Assembly: GCA_002423615.1 (NCBI GenBank)
Contig: DIKO01000108.1
Coordinates: 586-17,749, forward strand
Length of the DNA stretch: 17,164 nt
Direction of reading: 5' to 3'
Source of the DNA: Desulfobacteraceae bacterium UBA5616
GTDB lineage: Bacteria > Desulfobacterota > Desulfobacteria > Desulfobacterales > UBA5616
Notes under the pieces: generated by a model
Seen by the model: the letters and a program-made list of their open reading frames with translations, nothing else
Databases searched by the model: none
What the model was told of the DNA's origin: nothing
Made by a program: the position numbers and the translations under genes
Shown: in pieces, positions 1-5,937 of the stretch
How positions within the stretch are numbered: the first letter of the stretch is position 1
Layout: the number at the start of each line of letters is the position of its first letter

Positions 1-2
1 GC

Positions 3-332
3 ATGGCCGAGCTTTTTCAAACCACTCCGGCCAATATCAATATCCATCTGAAAAATATTTACGGGGAAGGCGAGTTGCGGGAATCGGCAATTATTAAGGA
101 ATACTTAATAGTTCGCGAGGAAGGCAAACGCCGCGTCAAACGTTGCGTCAGGCATTATAACCTTGAAGCCATCCTTTCCGTGGCCAAAGAAGTGGCGGAT
201 AATCTGGCGCTTGAACAATATAAAATTTTTGATCAGCATCGGCTCACAATAGAAGCGGAACAAGAAATGCTCGAAGACGACAAAACATTGAAGGCTATTG
301 AAAAAAAAGTTGAAAAAAGGAAGCATAAATGA
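3..332 (+). CDS. RhuM-family protein, shortened (5' end may be outside window)
   Basis: The first ~50 residues (MAELFQTTPANINIHLKNIY, then GEGEL..., then an RHYNLEAILSV-type segment) match the N-terminal part of RhuM-family proteins, which are common in mobile elements and next to restriction systems; their biochemical role is not established. In the family this segment is normally preceded by ~25 residues and followed by a GYRV...GTQFR region and a long central domain. Here HYNLEAILSV runs straight into AKEVADNLALEQYKIFD, which resembles the charged C-terminal tail of RhuM proteins. The protein is therefore 109 residues or slightly more, against roughly 300 or more usually, as if an in-frame internal deletion had removed the middle. 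The upstream edge of the window lies only 2 nt before the first ATG, so the true start may be further left. Its TGA overlaps the ATG of the downstream Res gene (ATGA), implying translational coupling. It may be a decayed but still translated cistron. Confidence 0.7.
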   Translation: MAELFQTTPANINIHLKNIYGEGELRESAIIKEYLIVREEGKRRVKRCVRHYNLEAILSVAKEVADNLALEQYKIFDQHRLTIEAEQEMLEDDKTLKAIEKKVEKRKHK

Positions 333-3304
333 AGCTGAAATTCGACGCCACGCTGGAATATCAACATGATGCGATTGCCTCGGTGGTGGATTTGTTTGAA
401 GGGATGCCGGCCAGACAAAGCGCCTTTGAAATAAGCTCCGCCTCCCAGGGCCAGATGCACCTGTTTAATGAACTCGGGGTCGGCAATCAGTTGGGGTTAG
501 CGGATGATCAACTCCTTAAAAACCTTCATGCGGTTCAGGAACGGAACAATATTCCCAAAACCCGCTTCCTGACTGAAACCGACGACATATACAAATTCCC
601 CAATTTTTCCGTGGAAATGGAGACCGGCACCGGCAAGACCTATGTCTATTTGAGAACCATTTTTGAGATCAACCGCAAATTCGGGTTTAATAAATTCATT
701 ATTGTGGTGCCGTCTGTGGCGATCCGGGAAGGGGTGTTGTCTTCCATCAATATCATGGGCGAGCACTTCAAAGGGCTGTTTGATAATGTCCCCTTTGATC
801 ATTTTGTTTACAACTCCAAAGACTTGAGCAAGGTGCGCCAGTTTGCTGCCGGGAATGAAATCCAGATTATGATTATCAACATCCAGGCGTTTCAGAAGGA
901 TGCCGGAGATGTTGACGATTATTCCAAACTGACAGATGACCAGCGCAAAAAGCTCAATATCATTCATCAGGAACAGGATAAAATGTCCGGACGCAGACCC
1001 ATCGAATATGTCCGGTCCACCAATCCCATTGTAATTATCGATGAACCGCAAAGTGTGGATAATACGCCAAAATCCCAAAAGGCCATCAAAACCTTAAATC
1101 CGCTGTTGTGCCTCCGGTATTCCGCCACCCATATCAACCCGTATAATCTGCTTTACAATCTGGACCCCATCCGGGCCTATGACATGCGGCTTGTGAAACA
1201 GATCGAAGTGGATTCCGTCCGCACCGGCCAAAATTTTAATCAGACCTTCATCCGGCTGGACAGCATAGGATACGCCAAAAAGGCCAAAATTCCCCACGCC
1301 AAGGCGACCATTCACGAAGACACCAAAACTGGCCCCAAAGAAAAAACGATCACCCTCAAACAAGGCACGGATATTAGCCAGCAGACAAACCGTTCTGGAT
1401 ATGACGGGTACATAGTCAGCAATATCAGCGCGGAACCCGGACTTGAGCATGTTGAATTCGCCAATGGCAAGGTGCTTGAGGTGAAACAGGAAGAAGGTGG
1501 CATGGGGGATGAAATTTTAAAAAAACAAGTATATCAGTCTGTCGAAGAACATTTTAAAAAAGAAAAGAAATATCAGGACAAGGGCATCAAGGTGTTGTCC
1601 CTGTTTTTCATTGATCGGGTAGCCAATTATCGCTGGTATGATGAAGAGGGCAATCCCCAAAAGGGGAAAATTGCTGAATGGTTTGAGGAGGCATATCGGG
1701 AGATATCAGAAAAAACGCTATACAAAGGACTGCTGTCTTTTTCAGTTGATGAAGTCCACGACGGCTATTTTTCGGCGGATAAAAAAGCCGGGAAAATCGT
1801 GAATTTGAAAGATACCGGAGGAACCACCAAGGCGGATGAGGAAACCTATGAACTCATCATGCGGGATAAGGAGCGGCTGCTGTCCATGGATGTGCCCCTG
1901 CGGTTTATCTTCAGCCATTCAGCATTGAAAGAAGGGTGGGATAATCCGAACATTTTTCAGATCTGTTCCTTGCGGGAAATGGGGACCGAGCGGGAACGCC
2001 GCCAGACGCTTGGGCGAGGCCTACGCCTGCCGGTGAACCGGGACGGCGAACGGGTGTTTGATGAAACCATCAACAAGCTCACGGTGATTGCCAGTGAATC
2101 CTTTGAAGAATACGCCCGAGGCTTGCAGGAAGACATTGAAAGAGATTGTCAGATTAAATTCGGGCGCATTGAGAAAGTCGTTTTTGCCAAAATGGTGGAT
2201 GATAAAACCGGGCAGAAACTCGGTCAGGAAACATCCGGCCTTATCTGGAACGCCCTGAAAGAAAACGGCTATCTGAATGCTTTGGGGGACATTACGGACA
2301 AATTCGATCCGGCAAAAGAGGGGTTCAAGCTGGAATTGCCGCCGGAGTATGAGGTTATGCGACCGGTGATCGTGGATGAAATGAAACGTCATATTTTCAA
2401 AAACCGCATTGTCAACAAAAGAGATCGGAAAACGCTCAAATACAACAAGCGGATCGAACTCAATGAGGATTTCAAAGCCCTTTGGGACAAAATCAACAAG
2501 AAGACCCGCTACAGTGTTCAGTTTGAAACAAGCGATCTTATTGCCCGAGCTGTTGAAAAAATTAAAAATATGGAAAAAATACAGCCGGTAAAAATTTTGA
2601 TTGATAAAACGGAAATGAAAATTACAGATGCAGGCGTTGAAGATGGAAAGGTATTAGAAACAAAAACCGAAACCGTCATTACTCACCGGTTCCTCCCGGA
2701 TATTCTTGCTTATTTGCAGCGCGAAACAGAGCTTACCCGTGCGACACTGGTTGAAATCCTGAAACAGTCCGGAAGGCTGAAGGAATTTACGGTAAACCCC
2801 CAGGCATTTATGACGGAAACCGCCCGCCTCATCAACCGTTCCCTTCATGAAATGGTCATTGACGGCATCAAATATGAACAGATACGGGGTCAATATTATG
2901 AAATGCGCCTGTTTGAAGAACCGGAAATAGATGAATATTTAAACCGTCTCTATGAGATCCGGAGCAATGATGACCGAACGCCCTATGATTACCTTCTCTA
3001 TGAGTCCGCATTAGAGCGGGAAGTTGCGGAAAAACTGGACGCCAATGAGAACGTCAAATTTTTCTGCAAGCTGCCCCGATGGTTTAAGATTCCAACCCCG
3101 CTGGGCACATATAATCCGGATTGGGCGATTGCGACCGAAAACGGCGTAAAATTGTACATAGTGCGGGAAACCAAAAACACCTACGATTCAGACAAACGAA
3201 GGGATGCGGAAAACAGGAAAATTGCGTGTGGCAAGGCCCATTTTGAAGCCTTGGGAGTTAACTTCAAAGTGGCGACGAGTATTCATGAGGTGCTGGAGGG
3301 GTAA
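329..3304 (+). CDS. res: Type III restriction enzyme Res subunit (DEAD/SF2 helicase + nuclease)
   Basis: This is the restriction subunit of a type III restriction-modification system, which uses ATP to translocate or slide on DNA and cleaves near unmethylated sites in complex with Mod. SF2 motifs appear in order: Walker A METGTGKT (residues 97-104), motif II DEPQ (238-241), motif III SAT (265-267), motif V around EGWDNP (535-540), and motif VI QTLGRGLRLP (559-568). Near the C-terminus PD (930-931) followed by ExK (947-949, ETK) fits the PD-(D/E)xK nuclease core of Res proteins. At 991 residues it has the normal family length and no internal stops, so it looks intact. It overlaps the RhuM-like gene by 4 nt. 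No mod gene is visible; it should lie upstream of position 1. What follows is debris rather than an operon partner. Confidence 0.95.
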   Translation: MKLKFDATLEYQHDAIASVVDLFEGMPARQSAFEISSASQGQMHLFNELGVGNQLGLADDQLLKNLHAVQERNNIPKTRFLTETDDIYKFPNFSVEMETGTGKTYVYLRTIFEINRKFGFNKFIIVVPSVAIREGVLSSINIMGEHFKGLFDNVPFDHFVYNSKDLSKVRQFAAGNEIQIMIINIQAFQKDAGDVDDYSKLTDDQRKKLNIIHQEQDKMSGRRPIEYVRSTNPIVIIDEPQSVDNTPKSQKAIKTLNPLLCLRYSATHINPYNLLYNLDPIRAYDMRLVKQIEVDSVRTGQNFNQTFIRLDSIGYAKKAKIPHAKATIHEDTKTGPKEKTITLKQGTDISQQTNRSGYDGYIVSNISAEPGLEHVEFANGKVLEVKQEEGGMGDEILKKQVYQSVEEHFKKEKKYQDKGIKVLSLFFIDRVANYRWYDEEGNPQKGKIAEWFEEAYREISEKTLYKGLLSFSVDEVHDGYFSADKKAGKIVNLKDTGGTTKADEETYELIMRDKERLLSMDVPLRFIFSHSALKEGWDNPNIFQICSLREMGTERERRQTLGRGLRLPVNRDGERVFDETINKLTVIASESFEEYARGLQEDIERDCQIKFGRIEKVVFAKMVDDKTGQKLGQETSGLIWNALKENGYLNALGDITDKFDPAKEGFKLELPPEYEVMRPVIVDEMKRHIFKNRIVNKRDRKTLKYNKRIELNEDFKALWDKINKKTRYSVQFETSDLIARAVEKIKNMEKIQPVKILIDKTEMKITDAGVEDGKVLETKTETVITHRFLPDILAYLQRETELTRATLVEILKQSGRLKEFTVNPQAFMTETARLINRSLHEMVIDGIKYEQIRGQYYEMRLFEEPEIDEYLNRLYEIRSNDDRTPYDYLLYESALEREVAEKLDANENVKFFCKLPRWFKIPTPLGTYNPDWAIATENGVKLYIVRETKNTYDSDKRRDAENRKIACGKAHFEALGVNFKVATSIHEVLEG

Positions 3305-3435
3305 AAGGAGATTTAGTCAAAATTGGCATTAAAAAGACCTCGCTTCATATGCGGTTAATAAAAAACTCCGCTTAAATCGCCTCTCAGTGCGTTTGCTTGT
3401 TTTTTTTCACATAGTCACATCGCTCTCTTTTTTAA

Positions 3436-3570
3436 AAAGCCTCTAAAACCCGCGTGATCGTGAAGCGGATTTTGCGCAAATACGGGTATCCCCCCGACAA
3501 ACAGGAAAAAGCAACCCAAACCGTTCTGGAGCAGGCGGAAGTTCTTTGTAAAGAGTGGATCACGGCATGA
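3436..3570 (+). pseudogene. C-terminal fragment of type I restriction HsdR
   Basis: Reading the plus strand from 3,436, about 44 codons end at TGA 3,568-3,570 and give RVIVKRILRKYGYPPDKQEK followed by ATQTVLEQAEVLCKEW. This is the characteristic C-terminal end of type I restriction enzyme R subunits (the KRxLRKxxYPPD...A...VLxQAE motif). A TAA lies in frame immediately upstream (3,433-3,435), there is no start codon, and the remaining ~950 residues of HsdR are absent. It is a fragment left by deletion or replacement, on the same strand as the type III Res gene and 130 bp behind it. What is seen is the motif and the truncation; that a full type I system once stood here is inferred. Confidence 0.78.
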
Positions 3571-3586
3571 AAGAAAAGACCGTCTA

Positions 3587-3690
3587 ATCGGGTAGCCGGG
3601 GTATTTCTTTCCCCAGCCCCACAACACATAGCATGAGGGTCTGCACAAGGCGGTTCCCATGAGCCGCTGAAGCGAACAGACAATTTCCAT
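3587..3690 (-). mobile_element. Probable group II intron 3' end (domains V-VI), degraded
   Basis: On the minus strand this stretch ends in CTACCCGAT, the typical 3' end of bacterial group II introns, with an A seven nucleotides from the end, where the domain VI branch-point A is expected. Just before it GGGG and CCCC can pair around an A-rich loop (domain VI-like). Further upstream GGGAACCGCC and GACCC resemble the conserved parts of domain V in bacterial introns, but the partner strand of that helix (TATGTGTTG) pairs poorly, so the ribozyme is probably decayed. No reverse transcriptase reading frame is present. The upstream limit is uncertain. The call rests on recognition of conserved blocks, not on a covariance search. 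Confidence 0.45.
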
Positions 3691-3915
3691 TTTCGAAATC
3701 AGATACTTTCGCGCTCTGAAGTTATTCGCGCCTTATTAAAAACGGGCTTGAAACTAATGCCTTCTGAAATCGGTAGCAGGGGTTTTGTCTGGAGCTCCGG
3801 GTGCAAAATCCCGAAAAATGAGAGTTTGCATTCGAGCGTCTTCTTCAGGTCTCCTTAAACAAACGGCCAGGATAGCCCCAGCCGTGAATGAATTGCTACA
3901 CAAATTGGAACGGTC

Positions 3916-4296
3916 TTACGGTGATATGGCCTCTATGCTGATCGTTGCATTTTGACGGATTTTCCCTTGCTCACGTGCCTTTTGTAATATTTCCGCGCTG
4001 GCCCCCTGTCCCTTCTTAGCTGGATTCTTACCCATGCGATAAGGGAAGATCTTGCATTTTGTCGAAGGGCATTCAGCGATAAGCGCCGACTGCCCGTTTA
4101 TGCATTCAGTACAAAGCTTCCGAAAAACCTTGACTGGAATCCGTTTTCCCAAGCGATAAGGGAACAGAGCGCAACCGCCGACGCAGGTATCGCCCTTGCA
4201 ATGTTCAATCTCGGATCTGTTGTATTGAGGCAGGCCCAGGCATTCCGTGCAAAAGGCCCTGATGGTCTGGTTCGGTGTTAGGCGTTTCTGACTCAT
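3916..4296 (-). CDS. Duplicated Cys-module protein, probable metal-binding
   Basis: This 126-residue protein of unknown function has two tandem modules. Module one has C16-x2-C19, C33, C38 and C42, then LFPYRLGK; module two has C62-x2-C65, C76 and C81, then IFPYRMGK. The repeated FCTEC/LCTEC and FPYRxGK blocks show an internal duplication. The spaced cysteines suggest two zinc sites or an Fe-S cluster (inference). The start at 4,296 is chosen because GAAAGGA lies about 7 nt upstream; an in-frame ATG at 4,377 would add 27 residues of atypical sequence with a weak ribosome site. It is the last gene of the minus-strand operon, about 90 bp after its upstream neighbour. Small Cys-rich proteins of this kind occur in prophages and integrative elements, so a nucleic-acid-binding role is possible but unproven. 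Confidence 0.75.
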   Translation of the reverse strand: MSQKRLTPNQTIRAFCTECLGLPQYNRSEIEHCKGDTCVGGCALFPYRLGKRIPVKVFRKLCTECINGQSALIAECPSTKCKIFPYRMGKNPAKKGQGASAEILQKAREQGKIRQNATISIEAISP

Positions 4297-4389
4297 CAAT
4301 TCGTCCTTTCGTCCTGGTATAAGTGAGAATGACCGCTGCAAGCAGCCGCATCTAAACAACCGCCGTATTTCGGACATCTAACATTCCGG

Positions 4390-4926
4390 TCACCAAGTCA
4401 ACGTAACCTGCTGGAATAATTCCCGCATTATGTTCAGCGTTTCTTCATCAACTGTCACATCGCCGGCCTTTTCCCCCAGGTCTATGATCGCCATTGGCAC
4501 CGAAAAGATTTTCCGTGGAATGCTGTTCCGATCGGCCCATTCCCTGCTGGCCTCCTTCACTGCTTCGAGTTGAGCGGCCGAATGTTTTGACTCTCCGCGC
4601 AGAGTGTCGAGCGTCATGCATCTCTCAACAAAGGAGGCCTCTTTTAAGTCCCCACTGGCCGCCAGCCAGCCTTCACAAAAAGCGAGAACCTCTGTATATT
4701 GCAGGAGCTTGTTTTGCAGTTGGATCATGAAGTCTCCAGCCATTCGATTGTAAACATCCAGTGCCTGCCCAATGCCAAGGTAAGGCTTTCCTTCGCCTTG
4801 CCCCCTCGGGCAAGTACCAATCAGCTTTTCTGCCTCTGCATAATCTTCCCGGTTGATTGCCAGATAAGCGGCAATGGCCCGGGGGACTGGGGGCAGCGAT
4901 TGGTATGTCGATTTTTTGATTTCCAT
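4390..4926 (-). CDS. Hypothetical protein of mobile-element operon
   Basis: This 178-residue protein is not recognised. AAGGAG lies 6 nt before the ATG, an excellent ribosome site that supports the start. The sequence is soluble and mostly helical in appearance, with no signal peptide or membrane segment. An N-terminal stretch (about 15-40) reads PRAIAAYLAINREDYAEAEK, and a tryptophan- and cysteine-containing middle reads VLAFCEGWLAASGD. It starts about 70 bp downstream of the DUF5681 gene and precedes the Cys-module gene on the same strand. Base composition matches the neighbours. Its place among DUF5681 and replication genes suggests an accessory function of the element, but no activity can be assigned. 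Confidence 0.72.
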   Translation of the reverse strand: MEIKKSTYQSLPPVPRAIAAYLAINREDYAEAEKLIGTCPRGQGEGKPYLGIGQALDVYNRMAGDFMIQLQNKLLQYTEVLAFCEGWLAASGDLKEASFVERCMTLDTLRGESKHSAAQLEAVKEASREWADRNSIPRKIFSVPMAIIDLGEKAGDVTVDEETLNIMRELFQQVTLTW

Positions 4927-4995
4927 AATGTCTCCTTCATGCGGTCACTATCCGCTATTCAGGGCGATAGCTCTCGCATGTTTTGTTTTCGAGTT

Positions 4996-5433
4996 TCATT
5001 TTGGCCCTCGTTTGTAGTTGATTGCAGACTCCAGTGCCGAGAGGCGGTCTTTTAGTTCTTCAATCTCGCTGACCCGCGCCAGGGTCCCAATGCCCTGCAA
5101 AAGCTGGGCGGCCACATCAGGCGGACATTCGCCATTGGCCGTCGCCTCAACAATGCGTCGACCAATCTCCACCAGATTATCCGCGGCGGACAGGTCAATA
5201 TGGACTGGGGCTTGATGGTTCCGGTACTGCGGAAGAATCCGGGAAAGGCAGACGTTAAGAGCCCCGACATCGCCGTCAAGAGCCTTCTCTATCGCTTTGT
5301 TAACGAGCTCTTCTGACTTCTCCAGAAGCAACCGCCGGGCCGGATTCGATACTGGCCGACCGGTTGGGTTGCCGCTGGCACCCGCTCGCCATCGTCCTTT
5401 GTTGTCTCGTGTTTTTGTCGTGCTATCAGGCAT
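4996..5433 (-). CDS. DUF5681-domain protein
   Basis: Residues about 11-30 carry KGRWRAGASGNPTGRP, the signature of DUF5681 (GRWxxGxSGNPxGRP), a family of unknown function found in prophages and integrative elements. The rest is helical: EELVNKAIEKALDGDVGALN, which resembles the helical part of several DUF5681 proteins, and a C-terminal SEIEELKDRLSALESA segment that could form a short coiled coil. GAGGAG lies just before the ATG. The 145-residue length fits the family. The gene follows the tiny ORF ending at 5,449 by 15 nt and lies in the long minus-strand operon. Some annotations link such proteins to small-terminase-like roles, but there is no large terminase here and the sequence gives no direct support for that. 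Confidence 0.82.
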   Translation of the reverse strand: MPDSTTKTRDNKGRWRAGASGNPTGRPVSNPARRLLLEKSEELVNKAIEKALDGDVGALNVCLSRILPQYRNHQAPVHIDLSAADNLVEIGRRIVEATANGECPPDVAAQLLQGIGTLARVSEIEELKDRLSALESAINYKRGPK

Positions 5434-5448
5434 AATCTCCTCAATTAA

Positions 5449-5574
5449 TTACAACCGACCATGATTCAGGTTTTGCCTGACCTCATCGCCAGTCAGATAG
5501 GGTCTTTCAAAACCGGACCACGTCCCCAGCATTTCAAGCCGCTGTGGCCGCATCCACCCGTCCACTTTTACCAC
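5449..5574 (-). CDS. Small ORF (41 aa), possibly 3' part of a frameshifted gene
   Basis: A GTG-initiated frame of 41 codons gives VKVDGWMRPQRLEM followed by LGTWSGFERPYLTGDEV and ends at TAA 5,449-5,451. It has no family I recognise. The codons look protein-like and it fills an otherwise empty gap in the operon exactly, ending 15 nt before DUF5681. Its GTG overlaps the TAA of the preceding 15-codon frame. If one G were added to the GG at the overlap, the two frames would read through as one ~56-residue protein (...YVDEW-VKVDGW...), so this may be one gene with a single-base deletion or a sequencing error. The alternative is a pair of coupled micro-ORFs. Confidence 0.45.
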   Translation of the reverse strand: MVKVDGWMRPQRLEMLGTWSGFERPYLTGDEVRQNLNHGRL

Positions 5575-5615
5575 TCATCAACATAATTCTGGAGCACTGT
5601 GCGTTGAGCGTTCAT
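5568..5615 (-). CDS. Micro-ORF (15 aa) with strong ribosome site
   Basis: The frame MNAQRTVLQNYVDEW begins with ATG at 5,615, preceded by AAGGAGACCAAG, an excellent Shine-Dalgarno sequence, and stops at TAA 5,568-5,570. It starts inside the 3' end of the TubC_N-like gene. By itself 15 residues is too short to classify. The good ribosome site implies that translation really starts here, which makes the early stop suspicious. The most economical reading is the 5' part of the gene continued at 5,574-5,449 in the next frame. Confidence 0.4.
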   Translation of the reverse strand: MNAQRTVLQNYVDEW

Positions 5616-5937
5616 CTTGGTCTCCTTTGCTTGGTTTGTCTTTCGGCATCCATCGGTCGCATGATTCCGGTAATACGGACCCGGGCGCGCCAGGTGTGCC
5701 GTCAAACAATGCCCTTGCAAAGCACTGGTAGCTGCCGCGCCAGAAGGCACAAGCCCTGCAATTCTGGCATGTTTTCGAGTCCGCCGAAAGATGGGTGATG
5801 ATCTCGGTCTTGTGCTGTCTGAGCTTGGAAAGCATCCCGGCATCCATCGCGCCGGTCGGTGCTCTGTATTTCAAAGCCCCGGCATCCAGCCATAAGGAAA
5901 TGTCGCGTTCTTTGATCTCGGTCAGGAGGGTAATCAT
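5578..5937 (-). CDS. TubC_N-like docking domain protein with C-terminal Cys cluster
   Basis: Residues 2-50 (LLTEIKERDISLWLDAGALK, then YRAPTGAMDAGMLSKLRQHK) resemble the TubC N-terminal docking fold, first described at the ends of nonribosomal peptide synthetases and also found alone in proteins of mobile elements. It is followed by C57-x2-C60-x2-C63-x8-C72 and by C92 in an ESCDRWMP context, suggesting a metal site. The 119-residue gene overlaps the upstream DUF3987 gene by the ATGA arrangement, so the two are translationally coupled. There is no peptide synthetase nearby, so the docking domain probably mediates protein-protein contact within the element's replication or maintenance machinery (inference). 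Its last codons overlap the ribosome site and start of the following micro-ORF. Confidence 0.7.
   Translation of the reverse strand: MITLLTEIKERDISLWLDAGALKYRAPTGAMDAGMLSKLRQHKTEIITHLSADSKTCQNCRACAFWRGSYQCFARALFDGTPGAPGSVLPESCDRWMPKDKPSKGDQDERSTHSAPELC

Larger units (their letters stand above)
3305..3915. other. Gene-free stretch with restriction and intron debris
   Basis: About 610 bp separate the Res gene from the end of the minus-strand operon. The first 130 bp are AT-rich, with a run of eight T at about 3,400 and no convincing hairpin. Then come a type I HsdR C-terminal fragment (3,436-3,570) and a likely group II intron 3' end (about 3,587-3,690, minus), each listed separately. From about 3,690 to 3,815 nothing is recognised; 3,818-3,955 holds a 45-codon open frame on the plus strand of doubtful reality. 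The stretch reads as a junction where several older insertions and deletions met. Confidence 0.6.

Noticed and set aside
497..1078. Minus-strand 193-codon frame within the restriction gene
   Set aside because: It is antisense to the helicase motifs of Res; no independent evidence.
3415..3690. Two minus-strand frames over the HsdR and intron debris
   Set aside because: They are readings of the recognised fragments in wrong frames; the sequence is better explained by the HsdR tail and intron end.
3818..3955. Plus-strand 45-codon frame ending GDMASMLIVAF
   Set aside because: The middle looks protein-like (APAVNELLHKLERSYGDM), but there is no ribosome site, its end overlaps the Cys-module gene, and no family is evident; it may be another gene remnant.
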